From positions 15,704,001-15,768,000 of the forward strand of contig CM074184.1 in NCBI GenBank assembly GCA_037179385.1: a stretch of DNA of 64,000 nt, given 5' to 3'. Made by a program: the position numbers and the translations under genes. Source of the DNA: Holothuria scabra (taxonomy: Eukaryota > Echinodermata > Holothuroidea > Aspidochirotida > Holothuriidae). Numbering within the stretch: the stretch's first letter is position 1; every line of letters begins with the position of its first letter. Under the pieces are notes generated by a model. That model saw only the letters and a list, made by a program, of their open reading frames with translations. It did not search any database and was not told where the DNA came from. Positions 57,301 through 61,413 of the stretch are shown in pieces.

Positions 57301-58776
57301 GCAAAGTACTGCATTGGTATATGACGATGTGACCAGGGTTGTCACCACGCCGGTCGGGACTAAGCGGCACTGGACATTGCTGACCGGTACAACACCTAAA
57401 ATGCAAGGCTACCGACCAGCACAAAAATGATCTTTTATAATGAAAAATAATGGAATTACGTTAGCCTACAGCTGAAAATTTCCATGGGTTAAAAATGAGG
57501 TGGATTCCATGGGGTTTTAGGGTGAGGTACAAATATTGAGTCAGATGTCTAGCCGGCACACAAATTAGGCTGGTGACAACCGCGGATGTGACCTACCTTC
57601 TCCTATATACTGTGTAACCCTAGCACAACTTGTGGGGCTCTAATTTGGAATCAGTGCCCGGAACTTGCGCCATAGCTGTAGGGTTAGGGGCTACCTATGC
57701 TTAGTAATAGGGTTAGGGTTACGTAGGCAAAGTAATAAGGTTACGGTTACGTACGCACAGTAATAAGGTTAGGGTTATGTATGCATATGTATAAGGTTAG
57801 GGTGGGCCATATGCAGGTGTACGCATTCATAGGAACTGTATAGGTAGGGATATATACAAACCTATAGCTACGTATATGTATCCCATACTGTACATGTATA
57901 TACACTCTCAAGTACATACATACTTATCTTTAGGTGTACGTAATTACGTATATACATATATACCTAGGCCTACAGCTATATGTAATAGATAGCATTATTA
58001 GACAGTACTACTACTTAAATTATTTTTAACCCCTCCACCGCCAACGGCGCTCGTAGCGCAGTAGGCAAGCGCGCTGGTCTTCATACTAGAATCCCTATTC
58101 CGCTAGGGTCGAGGGTTTGAGTCCCGGTACTAACGATGCTTTTCTTTCTTCCACAGCACTAACCATTCACTTCTTTCCACAGCACACACTCATAGCGCTG
58201 TCTCCAGAGTGAGGAAAAAAAGAAAAGGGATTTTTACATAAAAAAGGAAAAAAAAAAAATTTTAAGTTTCAAGCGCCCTCTTTTGGAAGTTGTGAAGTGA
58301 GTAAAATTATGTCTACTTCCGGGCAGGGATTCTAAATTAGTACCACTTGTGAAGTTGTGGCCTAGCCTAGGCTAGTCCTTACATTAGAACTTGGTGTTAG
58401 TTTGCAAATTCTAAGTCTGCAGAATAGTAGATCCATTCAGGCACGGATTCTAGGCCTATGTGAAGCTTAATAACAATATTCCTATTTATTAGGCTTACTT
58501 AGTACTGTGTTACAGAATGAGGCCTTCTTCCTGTGTAACCTGCCCTAGGCTAGATGTTAACGTTAGAACTTGGGCCGTACCTAACGCTAGGCCTAAGTTA
58601 GTTTAACTTTGACGTTACAGGTTAGGCCCTAACGATAGTACCTTTGACTTTACAATGCCATCCAATAGCCTATTGATAGTCTCCGCTACGTTCCTCGTAA
58701 AGTATAAATCCTTCTGAATAACATCAACATCCGCATGTGGACAAACGGAAAGCACTTGCTTCACCTCTGATTCCAT
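21195..58776 (-). CDS. EME1: EME1, MUS81-partner endonuclease subunit (12-exon model)
   Basis: EME1 is the non-catalytic partner of MUS81; the dimer cuts replication forks, flaps and Holliday-type junctions in the nucleus. Exons 58776-58642, 53270-52089, 47197-47102, 44742-44695, 43350-43180, 31224-31132, 30671-30553, 25962-25824, 23893-23778, 23210-23021, 22193-22137 and 21302-21195 join in consistent phase to about 817 residues; human EME1 is near 570, the excess being in exon 2 and exon 1. Landmarks matching EME1 are [65 protein letters not shown] and [20 protein letters not shown]. They cover the ERCC4 nuclease-like fold and the C-terminal helix-hairpin-helix pair. The MUS81-type catalytic ERKxxD motif is absent, as expected for EME1. 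Exon 1 is tentative; exons 2-12 are firm. EME2 is a less likely alternative name. Confidence 0.92.
21616..21967. mobile_element. Small inverted-repeat transposon, family B copy 1
   Basis: A 352 bp element with ends TTTAAGGGAAATATTGC and GCAGTATTTCCCTTTAA. The copy at 48074-48424 lies in the opposite orientation and shares the interior, including TTTGAAATGTTGAAAGTTTG and GGCTACCATACTGCCTTATT. Both lie in noncoding parts of the EME1 locus. Superfamily unknown. Confidence 0.75.
22137..22193 (-). CDS. EME1: EME1 exon 11
   Basis: A 57 bp exon coding [19 protein letters not shown], in phase 0 at both ends. It follows CCTACAG and precedes GTTAGT. The corresponding human segment ends with LLADIQ before VRRGEG, so length and register agree. 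Confidence 0.92.
23021..23210 (-). CDS. EME1: EME1 exon 10
   Basis: 190 bp coding [19 protein letters not shown], then [20 protein letters not shown] and [20 protein letters not shown]. It completes the nuclease-like domain and starts the first helix-hairpin-helix. Acceptor TTATTTCAG, donor GTAATG. The first base completes the lysine codon split with exon 9. Confidence 0.96.
23778..23893 (-). CDS. EME1: EME1 exon 9
   Basis: 116 bp coding [20 protein letters not shown] followed by [19 protein letters not shown]. The segment FTKAVAE-PFK is near-invariant in EME1. Acceptor ATACCAG, donor GTAAG; ends in phase 2. Confidence 0.96.
24530..24685 (-). repeat. Dispersed repeat, copy 2 (pair with 13325-13465)
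   Basis: Reverse-oriented match to 13325-13465, with shared blocks GTTCAGGTCAACTGCTAAC and ACATCTAAGTGCTGTGC when read on the - strand. Class unknown. Confidence 0.6.
25824..25962 (-). CDS. EME1: EME1 exon 8
   Basis: 139 bp coding a lysine-rich disordered loop ([14 protein letters not shown]) and then [11 protein letters not shown], which matches the VSRVDAEEAL segment of vertebrate EME1. The acceptor CATCCAACAG is chosen because it gives the single base needed to finish the arginine codon left by exon 7. The open frame runs further upstream to about 26050, but that longer version cannot be joined in phase. Confidence 0.88.
26213..26475 (+). mobile_element. Small inverted-repeat transposon, family A copy 3
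   Basis: Begins AAAGGGGCAAGAGCAGTCATC-like sequence (26215 on) and ends ACTGCCTTTTGCCTTT. The best preserved 5' end of the family; it lies in EME1 intron 7. Interior matches 624-887 over nearly the full length. Confidence 0.78.
26737..27475 (-). repeat. Satellite array 2a, divergent units with DR1 motif
   Basis: Starts with a short hairpin (GAGCCCAATGGGCAC) and carries about four to five diverged units ending in GACCCCAAATGACCTTTGAC, the reverse complement of the core in array 1. Unit lengths are irregular. It is followed after about 120 bp by the better preserved array at 27598. Both lie in EME1 intron 7. Confidence 0.75.
27598..29785 (-). repeat. Satellite array 2b with higher-order 156+145+145 bp pattern
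   Basis: It starts with the hairpin word AGCCAAAAGGCT (27612 region) and ends with a perfect hairpin, GATTCCTTGCC (29749-29759) and GGCAAGGAATC (29767-29777), beside a CA-rich run. The reverse core TGACCTTTGA or a variant starts at 28076, 28221, 28377, 28522, 28667, 28823, 28968, 29113, 29195, 29340, 29496 and 29641. Spacings are 145, 156, 145, 145, 156, 145, 145, 82, 145, 156 and 145. The longer unit carries an extra block (CAATTTCTAAGGAATTTACC). A trimer of about 446 bp therefore repeats, with one shortened unit at 29113-29195. Confidence 0.9.
30553..30671 (-). CDS. EME1: EME1 exon 7
   Basis: 119 bp coding [20 protein letters not shown] and then [19 protein letters not shown]. The GKSLTYLV strand corresponds to GKALSLVIVD in vertebrate EME1, part of the ERCC4-like fold. 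Acceptor TTTACAG, donor GTAGGG; two bases carry into exon 8. Confidence 0.9.
31132..31224 (-). CDS. EME1: EME1 exon 6
   Basis: 93 bp coding [20 protein letters not shown] and [11 protein letters not shown]; phase 0 at both ends. The LLVM-x-EFV strand fits the vertebrate VLVLLRAEAFVSMI segment. Acceptor TTGACAG, donor GTTAGA. Intron 5, upstream, holds the LTR retrotransposon. Confidence 0.9.
32334..33311 (-). repeat. 3' long terminal repeat
   Basis: Starts TGTCACAAAGC and ends GCACGTGACA on the + strand. It differs from the other LTR by about three one-base length changes and two substitutions, all between about 32728 and 32800. The rest appears identical by eye. A short open frame at 32882-33094 is also present in the other LTR and has no recognised domain. 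Confidence 0.95.
33312..33325 (-). promoter_or_regulatory. Polypurine tract
   Basis: GAAATGAGGGGTTA on the - strand lies directly before the 3' LTR, the expected place of the plus-strand primer for reverse transcription. Confidence 0.65.
33606..35408 (-). CDS. pol: Pol, integrase C-terminus + reverse transcriptase + RNase H
   Basis: A 600-codon open frame, intact. Residues 34-88 form the integrase C-terminal GPF/Y module ([13 protein letters not shown]). Reverse transcriptase spans about 180-370 with the palm aspartate in [14 protein letters not shown] (D272), [12 protein letters not shown] and the catalytic YIDD (332-335). The RNase H tether [13 protein letters not shown] is at 415-427, and RNase H follows with [12 protein letters not shown] (D483), [16 protein letters not shown] (D549) and a final GADYLSR. 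The protein copies element RNA to DNA and removes the RNA strand. The annotated start is only the first Met of the frame; the true frame comes from the upstream Pol segments. It ends about 295 bp before the 3' LTR. Confidence 0.93.
   Translation of the reverse strand: MRKRVHLHKRNLVKMHRGIASIMTRKAKDRKFKVKDQVLVLLPTELNKLKMHWKGPFEVVRKLGKNDYKILIKGKRKIFHANLLKLYQSRAELSGVRKTDGGTVQSILAEFDGNDCMLPLEEFLMPLEQTESYEDVNINSMLDKERIKQLKQELRRFEETFTDLPGCTNLVTHRIMLTTSEPIRCKPYPTPLALRDTVKDEIAKMRQMGVVVPSESPYASPIVIVKKPDGSNRFCIDFRLLNRVTIVDPEPIPNIDDLMSNIAKGKWFSKIDLTKGYWQIPVHPDDRDKTAFITEEGLFEFNVLPFGLVNAPAVFTRMMRKLLDGMSHVVNYIDDILVYTESFEEHLIILSEVLRRLKDAGLKARPSKCFMGFHSLDFLGHVVGDGILRPQPDKVKQIVNATRPRTKKEVRSFLGLAGYYRKFIPNFAAIAVPLTDLTKGKQPNTVQWEDAHEKAFSTLKSRISSTPILHLPDLDRPFVLRTDASGVGLGAVLLQEYDGISFPVFFASRKLLPREKAYSAIELECLALVWAVSKFHVYLYGRQFILETDHRPLIHLSESKQKNSRIMRWALCLQQYRYVIRAIKGSENFGADYLSRCVEN
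35509..35748 (-). pseudogene. pol: Integrase core, second fragment
   Basis: Carries the end of the integrase core, including [20 protein letters not shown], which holds the glutamate of the D,D-35-E triad, and the helix [13 protein letters not shown]. It is out of frame with the fragment upstream (break near 35750-35765), and the frame changes again near 35545, so the sequence up to 35408 is split over frames. Confidence 0.85.
35748..36050 (-). pseudogene. pol: Integrase core, first fragment
   Basis: Contains VAVDIVGPL (first catalytic aspartate), [18 protein letters not shown] and GEILSDRE (second aspartate) before the frame closes at a TAA after LSLSLK. It overlaps the end of the protease/H2C2 frame by 61 bp in another frame. 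A single-base loss in the G run after the second aspartate best explains the closure. Confidence 0.85.
35990..37003 (-). CDS. pol: Pol, aspartic protease + integrase zinc-binding (H2C2) domain
   Basis: Codes 337 residues. The retropepsin active site [12 protein letters not shown] is at residues 79-90 (D82-T-G). The H2C2 zinc finger lies near the C-terminus: [11 protein letters not shown], then [10 protein letters not shown] and CASCDIC. Protease would cut the Gag-Pol precursor and the zinc finger helps integrase form a multimer. The frame overlaps gag by about 104 bp and is shifted by +1 (or -2) relative to it. No reverse transcriptase lies between protease and integrase, which is the diagnostic rearranged order. 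Close to the C-terminus the reading frame is lost before the core continues at 36050. Confidence 0.88.
   Translation of the reverse strand: MVRKVKPTKQKNPQVKALQRALVRVWKLAKKELFSNDFGKVAFQVAGSNQVVRISKTHDQSKREMPISHGYLNGKPVKVLRDTGCNTIVVKRALVSQENLTGEMGECVLHDSHTIPVPIAIVEIDSPYFLGTVRAVCIDNPLYDVTIGNVPHARDPWELDSLWDEKRNKDSTEVSMVETRSQKLKKGNPLKPLRVAESDLATKEEIMQTQTRDPTLKNVRKWVEESKVFVSTKGGESKFVVDNSLIFREYRSPQVEHGRIFRQLVVPKEFRHQVLHLAHDSPMGGHLKTKKTTDRILSSFYWPGVHGDVQRYCASCDICQKTVPKGKVRRSPLAKCL
36900..37997 (-). CDS. gag: Gag
   Basis: 365 codons as an open frame; the second Met (37946, [16 protein letters not shown]) is the more likely start because the first 17 residues are hydrophobic and unlike Gag. Residues 45-82 form a charged coiled coil ([19 protein letters not shown]). 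Residues 105-265 resemble the capsid domain of gypsy elements and the related SCAN domain ([43 protein letters not shown]). A single CCHC nucleic-acid-binding knuckle, [14 protein letters not shown], lies at 300-313. It forms the particle and packages element RNA. Confidence 0.92.
   Translation of the reverse strand: MLIRIICLVTCVIAFEQMASKFEQFIEVGKELGVEGKDLIEFARNRAEEETKRLNAEREERQKEREYQMYLKEQEVRLAESKVTSDGQAPMMNYLKPKVKRPQLQVFEDGKDDLGSYIERFERFAKLAEWSSDDWAVSLGALLTGKALEVYSRLSAVQAQDYATLKLALLERYNLNEEGYRKKLRQSKPETGESYSQFGERLKGYIDRWVETAKLKKVYEDLADLILREQVVSVCDKDLAVFIRERRPKNLSELTALADKYTSAHDRNPEVKSKGKGRNEKPEQGQGTSKPLQNMASKFCYVCGKKGHLARDCFQRFRPPSGREKKVSSLTVGEKGETDQTEKPAGEGSAKGVSACMETSKERAF
38103..38119 (-). 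promoter_or_regulatory. Primer binding site
   Basis: TGGCGACCCTGCCAGGA on the - strand starts four bases after the 5' LTR. The leading TGG is what pairing with a tRNA 3' CCA end requires. I cannot name the tRNA. Confidence 0.6.
38124..39098 (-). repeat. 5' long terminal repeat
   Basis: 975 bp, same ends as the 3' copy. Being upstream of gag on the - strand, it would hold the promoter. The word CATCCTCGGCGATGT or a close variant occurs three times (about 38699-38790; the matching sites in the other LTR lie about 32912-33000). Confidence 0.95.
39257..39524. mobile_element. hAT-like MITE with 7-8 bp duplication
   Basis: Ends CAGGCTTTGACAAAT and ATTTGTCAGAGCCTG are inverted repeats. TCCTATGC flanks both sides (39249-39256 and 39525-39532); the shared C at the left edge makes it 7 or 8 bp. 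About 268 bp, noncoding. Confidence 0.75.
39555..39645 (+). mobile_element. Partial family A transposon
   Basis: The 3' part only: GAAATAA-rich block, AGCTGTTGTTTC, AAGTAAGTTTAGAGCAACTGCTCTTG. It matches 470-550. The 5' half is missing or too diverged to see. Confidence 0.55.
42318..42440 (+). mobile_element. tRNA-like SINE head
   Basis: A box TGGTCTAACG (42322) and B box GGTTTGATTCC (42363-42373) sit in a stem CCTGGG...CCCAGG that mimics a T arm. The anticodon region CCTAACACGC resembles tRNA-Val(AAC). The acceptor stem does not close, so it is not a working tRNA gene. Downstream, about 200 bp of body without recognised core follows. Confidence 0.6.
43180..43350 (-). CDS. EME1: EME1 exon 5
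   Basis: 171 bp coding [40 protein letters not shown] and [17 protein letters not shown]; phase 0 at both ends. It matches the start of the ERCC4-like domain ([20 protein letters not shown] and PCSVTWRR in human). Acceptor TTTGTTAG, donor GTAGAT. The open frame continues to 43117 in the intron but the donor gives the better join. Confidence 0.93.
43555..43820. repeat. Interspersed repeat with CATGACTTTTCC-type ends
   Basis: Contains TTCATGACTTTTCCATGAC near the left and CTCCATGACTTTTCCAGGCC and TTCATGACTTCTCCAGG near the right. Same word set as 19485-19760. Noncoding. Confidence 0.5.
44695..44742 (-). CDS. EME1: EME1 exon 4 (48 bp)
   Basis: A small exon coding [16 protein letters not shown] between CTTTACAG and GTAAAG, phase 0 at both ends. 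The LRPEEC word is a hallmark of EME1 just before the nuclease-like fold. Confidence 0.94.
45036..45220 (-). mobile_element. Small inverted-repeat transposon, family A copy 5 (inverted, shortened)
   Basis: Ends GGGGAAGAGCAGTCATC and GATGACTGCCTTTCCCC. On the - strand it reads TTTACTAGAGTTACTGCTTC and TTTACCTTGAATGTAC, matching 26318-26358. Interior shortened relative to other copies. Confidence 0.68.
45545..46695 (-). repeat. Satellite array 3 with terminal hairpins
   Basis: Starts with AGAAAGCCAAAAGGCTAAGT, almost the same as the start of array 2b at 27608, and ends with a CA microsatellite (46636-46650) and the GATTCCTTTTGCTGACACAAGGAATC hairpin, equivalent to the end of array 2b. Unit cores lie at 45981, 46116, 46256, 46411 and 46553 (spacings 135, 140, 155, 142). 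It lies in EME1 intron 3. The units are more diverged than in 2b. Confidence 0.85.
47102..47197 (-). CDS. EME1: EME1 exon 3
   Basis: 96 bp coding a highly charged helix, [20 protein letters not shown] then [12 protein letters not shown], phase 0 at both ends. Vertebrate EME1 has a similar lysine/arginine/glutamate helix before LRPEEC. Acceptor CTAATCAG, donor GTATTT. Confidence 0.9.
48074..48424. mobile_element. Small inverted-repeat transposon, family B copy 2
   Basis: Ends TTAAAGGGAAATATTTC and CAATATTCCCTTGAA. The interior matches 21616-21967 in reverse (AAGGCAGTATGGTAGC, CAAACTTTCAACATTTGAAA). Lies in EME1 intron 2. Confidence 0.75.
49790..50040. repeat. Short-period repeats built on ATATGGGCCAGATAT
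   Basis: Words ATATGGGCCAGATAT and its complement ATATCTGGCCCATAT recur at least six times at uneven spacing, giving several local palindromes. Part of the hAT-type element. Confidence 0.7.
50148..50350 (+). repeat. First copy of a 200 bp duplicated block
   Basis: Matches 50502-50705 (offset 354 bp), starting CACACATCTTTACTGTTTCA and ending AGTAAAGGGTTTA. The block is GC-richer than its surroundings. It corresponds to the right four fifths of the TTAA-flanked element, so it may be a damaged second copy. Confidence 0.8.
50451..50701. mobile_element. piggyBac-like MITE, TTAA flanks
   Basis: Inverted ends CCCTTTACCATTG and CAACGGTAAAGGG (12 of 13 matching) are bordered by TTAA at 50447-50450 and 50702-50705. 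TTAA duplication and CCCTTT ends fit piggyBac. The subterminal word GGGTCCTTTTGGACCC is palindromic. No coding capacity. Confidence 0.7.
51150..51372. repeat. 65 bp tandem repeat, about 3.4 units
   Basis: TATCTGGCTTGATATGGCCA starts near 51157, 51221, 51286 and 51351, spacing 64-65 bp, with CTTTACTTGCATATCTGG between. It lies at the right side of the hAT-type element and shares the ATATCTGGC word with its left side. Confidence 0.8.
52089..53270 (-). CDS. EME1: EME1 exon 2, acidic SIM-rich region
   Basis: 1182 bp, 394 codons, open throughout, after TTATGTAG and before GTAAGT; phase 0 at both ends. It is predicted to be disordered: serine- and acid-rich, with [16 protein letters not shown] near its start. 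SUMO-interaction-like motifs are [11 protein letters not shown] (near 53031-53048), VPDIDLSV (near 52850), [12 protein letters not shown] (52698-52721) and [12 protein letters not shown] (52440-52475); the last two have the hydrophobic-SSSDD form of phospho-regulated SIMs. The last of these is followed by LPLWKRI, resembling the acidic FIPLAQRL motif of human EME1. The end, [18 protein letters not shown], runs into the charged helix of exon 3. The GTG at 53117 is internal, not a start. Confidence 0.9.
54180..54260 (+). repeat. Interspersed repeat with GGACCCAGGGGTGAAGCCCC
   Basis: This block plus ATTTTGGCATATCACTGGAT and GAAAATTGATCTCT matches, at lower identity, 63625-63705 (GGTCCAGGGAGGCAAAACCC, TTAGCATATGAATGGATG). 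Unknown family. Confidence 0.45.
55320..57269. mobile_element. hAT-type nonautonomous element, 1950 bp
   Basis: Starts TAGGGCTGTGCATTTTCGG and ends CGTCACAGCCCTA, flanked by the 8 bp duplication GTATAAGG (55312-55319 and 57270-57277). Both subterminal regions are packed with GGTTAACCG words (55360-55400 and 57225-57260). The longest internal frames (56224-56484, 56899-57165) show no transposase, BED finger or dimerisation motif. Very sharp duplication and ends suggest a fairly recent insertion. Confidence 0.85.
57334..57584. mobile_element. hAT-type MITE, 251 bp
   Basis: Starts CAGGGTTGTCACCACGCCGG and ends GGCTGGTGACAACCGCG, flanked by GATGTGAC (57326-57333 and 57585-57592). It is the compact relative of 8608-10022. 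The two hAT insertions at 55320 and 57334 are only 65 bp apart and belong to different families. Confidence 0.85.
57703..57786 (+). repeat. 28 bp minisatellite with TTAGGG-like words
   Basis: Three units start at 57703, 57731 and 57759, each AGTAATA(A/G)GGTTAGGGTTAC-like and ending GTACGCAC or a variant. One flanking GGGTTAGGGG lies at 57680. The telomere-like word is interrupted, so this is a minisatellite, not a telomere tract. Confidence 0.8.
58045..58127 (+). mobile_element. tRNA-like sequence with long variable arm, probable SINE head
   Basis: A box TAGCGCAGTAGG (58054-58065) and B box GGTTTGAGTCC (58114-58124) are typical. An extra stem CCCTA...TAGGG (58093-58108) sits where a long variable arm would be. 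The start resembles tRNA-Met (CTCGTAGCGCAGTAGG), but the anticodon arm and acceptor stem pair poorly. An A-rich tract follows at 58240-58260. I read it as a tRNA-derived SINE, not a tRNA gene. Confidence 0.55.
58642..58776 (-). CDS. EME1: Candidate EME1 exon 1, CUE domain
   Basis: ATG at 58776-58774 opens 45 codons before the donor GTACTA; an earlier donor, GTAAAG after codon 41, is also possible. Both leave phase 0, as exon 2 needs. The residues [20 protein letters not shown] and [13 protein letters not shown] match the three-helix CUE fold of AUP1 and AMFR (a proline after the first helix, DLxxTRNV, then TIxxLL-G). CUE domains bind ubiquitin. The distance to exon 2 is 5.4 kb, with no better start found between. 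It could instead be the first exon of another - strand gene. CUE identity is firmer than the link to EME1. Confidence 0.55.
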
Positions 58777-59713
58777 TTATTGGCTAATCTCTTAATTGTT
58801 GAACTGAGTTCAACAATCACAGCATGCACAGTCTAATGTGTTGTATATTTGAATACCATTCCAAACCCACCTGATACAATGACGTCATATTGGAAACGCG
58901 CTGAGCTCGGAATACTAAACGCTTCCATTTTTAAGAATTTTGCTCTCTGTAAGAGAAAACAGATTCCTTATGATACTAAAAAAAGATCCTCAACATTTGT
59001 ATAAATTTTAAATTACAGATAATAAAATGAACTAAAATCAAGTAAATTTGAAATGTATTATCCAGGAACCTATAAGGAAGCTGATCTGTATCCAGCCAGC
59101 CTTACATTACAAAACTACAAAAGCATTTGTGGAAGTGCTGCTAGTTAGATATTAGAACGCGTTTTGCAATTCCGTCAGTCCTTGATTAGGTTACTCATTT
59201 GTAGGATTACCAAAGTTCCAGTGCTTTATCGAAAATAGCGAACTTAACCAGTCGAAACTTTGGAAACGCGACATGCTTAATAAAGTTCTGACAAGTTCTT
59301 TACCGAAGACATGTAAAGGTGTGTGTGTCCAAACAGGACTAGCCTAGGCCTAGTTGAAGCCAAATGTTACGCCTACGGCCAAGGCTGACGTTAGGTTTTG
59401 TCCATGGCCTTTAACTTGTAATGTAAAGGAAGCTAAGTGTACCACTAAACGTTAGGCCTAGGCTAGGGTAGGTCTAAAGCCCAGGTCACACTGCAGGCTA
59501 CAGCAATATCGGATCCGGATTACGATCCGAGTTTTGTGGGTGTTACTTAACATCTCCCCCATCCATTGTCGGAAATTAGGAAAAAAAATTTGCCATCCTG
59601 TGTAAATATATGTCTGGTATGTGAGGACCACAAAAGTAAAATCTGAACCAATTTTTTTGTATCGTCTTAGGCCTAACGTTATTGACAAATAGAATTTACC
59701 TTGAAGAGCCACC
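58777..59713. other. Upstream of EME1, rich in TAGGCCTA words
   Basis: No exon found. GCCTAGGC, AGGCCTAG and AACGTTAGGCCTA recur around 58370-58630 and 59340-59480, giving local palindromes. The EME1 promoter, if exon 1 is right, should lie just above 58777; no TATA box was identified. Confidence 0.4.
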
Positions 59714-60567
59714 CTCTCCATGTAGGATCATCTCTGTATGGTTGAGGCTGGCTACTTGATGATAGGAGGCCACAGGCCCTTAATGATATACTGACCCACA
59801 GGCACCCTCCACATTGGTTTGTATATACCACACACTATATAACACGGAAAGGTAAGTCACGCCACTCCAGGCTCCAAAAATGAAAGTGAAATTTTTGACA
59901 TAGCCTAATTACTCCCACTTTTATACACAAATGTTTATCCGGTAAAACTTTCCGTCATTAGGTACCTCAAGGTAGTCTTCGTACCTGAATTTCTTCACAA
60001 ATTGCTGAAAAATCTGCACATTTTTACTTCTGAAACAAGTTACTGTTGCTGGTTGATAAATGCTACTGAAAGTTACAATTCAGCACTGCCACACTTTTCA
60101 GTAAATATCCTTGTAATATTCACTACAGTTCACCAAAATATCAGTTTCATTGCTGAAATTATTATTATTTATTTAAAATTTGCAGAATTTTTATTTATAG
60201 TTGTAGAAAATTACGATACGACAAATGCTGAATATTAATTACCAATAAAATTGATCAACTCCCAAAGAGGTGGAAGTGTTACATCAACAGCCCCAGCTGC
60301 TGATGAAAACGATAACACTTCCACTTCTTTGGGAGTTGATCAATTAAACATTTGTGTATAAAAGTGGGAGTAATTATGTCAAAAATTTCATTTTCATTTT
60401 TGGAGCCTGGAGTGGCGTGATTTACCTTTCCGTGTTATATATATAGTGTGTGGTATATTCGAACCAATGTAGAAGGCACCTGTGGGTCAGTATATCATTA
60501 AGGGCCTGTGGCCTCCTACCATCAAGTAGCCAGCCTCAACCATACAGAGATGATCCTACATGGAGAG
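59714..60567. mobile_element. Foldback element with 223 bp inverted arms
   Basis: The left arm 59714-59937 and the right arm 60345-60567 are inverted copies with over 90 percent identity by eye, from CTCTCCATGTAGGATCATCT to CTTTTATACACAAATG. The 407 bp spacer is AT-rich and ends in a second, nested palindrome at 60251-60343. No target duplication was found at the edges. Frames inside are not convincing. Confidence 0.85.
60251..60343. repeat. Nested perfect-stem palindrome
   Basis: Arms 60251-60281 and 60313-60343 (TTGATCAACTCCCAAAGA and its complement at the outer ends) pair nearly completely, and the 31 bp loop can extend the stem with CATCA-CAG and CTG-TGATG. It directly abuts the right arm of the foldback element. 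Confidence 0.85.
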
Positions 60568-60619
60568 TGTACTGACCTAGTCCCTCTTTAAAATCATTCA
60601 CATTTGTTTTAGCTGGTCG

Positions 60620-61413
60620 TTTTGCCCCCTTGCCAGTTCGCCCTCAACCAGTTTGCCCCCTAAATACCAGGAGGCCCCAAGAATAAACCAGTTCGCCCCC
60701 TAAGACCTGCCAGTTCACCCCCAAAGACCTACCGGTTCGCCCCCTAATCTTTCTGAAGCAGGTCCCTTTACAATAAGTGAATATTTTAGAACAAACGATG
60801 TCCAAGAGGTGAAGTTTCTCATTTAATTCTCTTTCAGGATGAGATTGAGTTCCTTTTTAAAGGTGAAACAAGTTGTTCATTTGTACTAACTCGTAACGTT
60901 ACCCTACGCTCGTGTGCAATTGTTGAGTGTTAATTGTGTTGATTATGATTGATAGTACACTGATGTAGGCCTACGCTTTCTATCTGCATTATCGTTGCTA
61001 CGTCGTTCGTGTGCTTCTTTGTGTAAATGTTTGCAAATCATATTTTGTGGTTGTTTTGTTTGGTTCTATTTATAATTTCCAATAAATGGCACAAAATCCA
61101 AAATGGTTTTAAAAAAAAATGCTTAACTTGCTTGTGAAACTTAATTCTAGACGTGCAAGAGAATACCAGGTCAACTTAACATATGACTGGTTGGTGCGTC
61201 AGATAACGTACCGCCTACCCTTATTTGACTTGGTTTTTGTCACATTCTTGCCAACTGTCGCAACTTTTTTAAAATTTCTGTTATGACAACTACAAAAAAA
61301 TGCATTTAAAGGTCAGTTTATTCAATGTCATACTCATAAGTATTTGGGAGCGAAACAGCCTCCTGTTTGGGGTAGAAACAACTTCCACTACGGGGTGAAC
61401 TGGCAAGGGGGCG
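60620..61413. mobile_element. Inverted-repeat element with GCCCCC minisatellite
   Basis: The left end carries GCCCCCTTGCCAGTTCGCCC (60624 on) and the right end GGGTGAACTGGCAAGGGGGC (61393-61412), inverted repeats of about 25 bp. Next to the left end, CCAGTTCGCCCCCTAA or a variant recurs four to five times (60646-60750). The remaining 600 bp are AT-rich and noncoding. Superfamily unknown; no duplication seen. Confidence 0.65.

Larger units (their letters stand above)
53271..58641. other. EME1 intron 1 (if exon 1 is correct)
   Basis: Acceptor TTATGTAG at its end. It contains two hAT-type elements with target duplications, a 28 bp repeat with TTAGGG words and a tRNA-like SINE. No further coding exon was recognised. 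Confidence 0.5.

Noticed and set aside
57650..57800. Interstitial telomere tract
   Set aside because: TTAGGG occurs once per 28 bp unit, never as an uninterrupted tandem.
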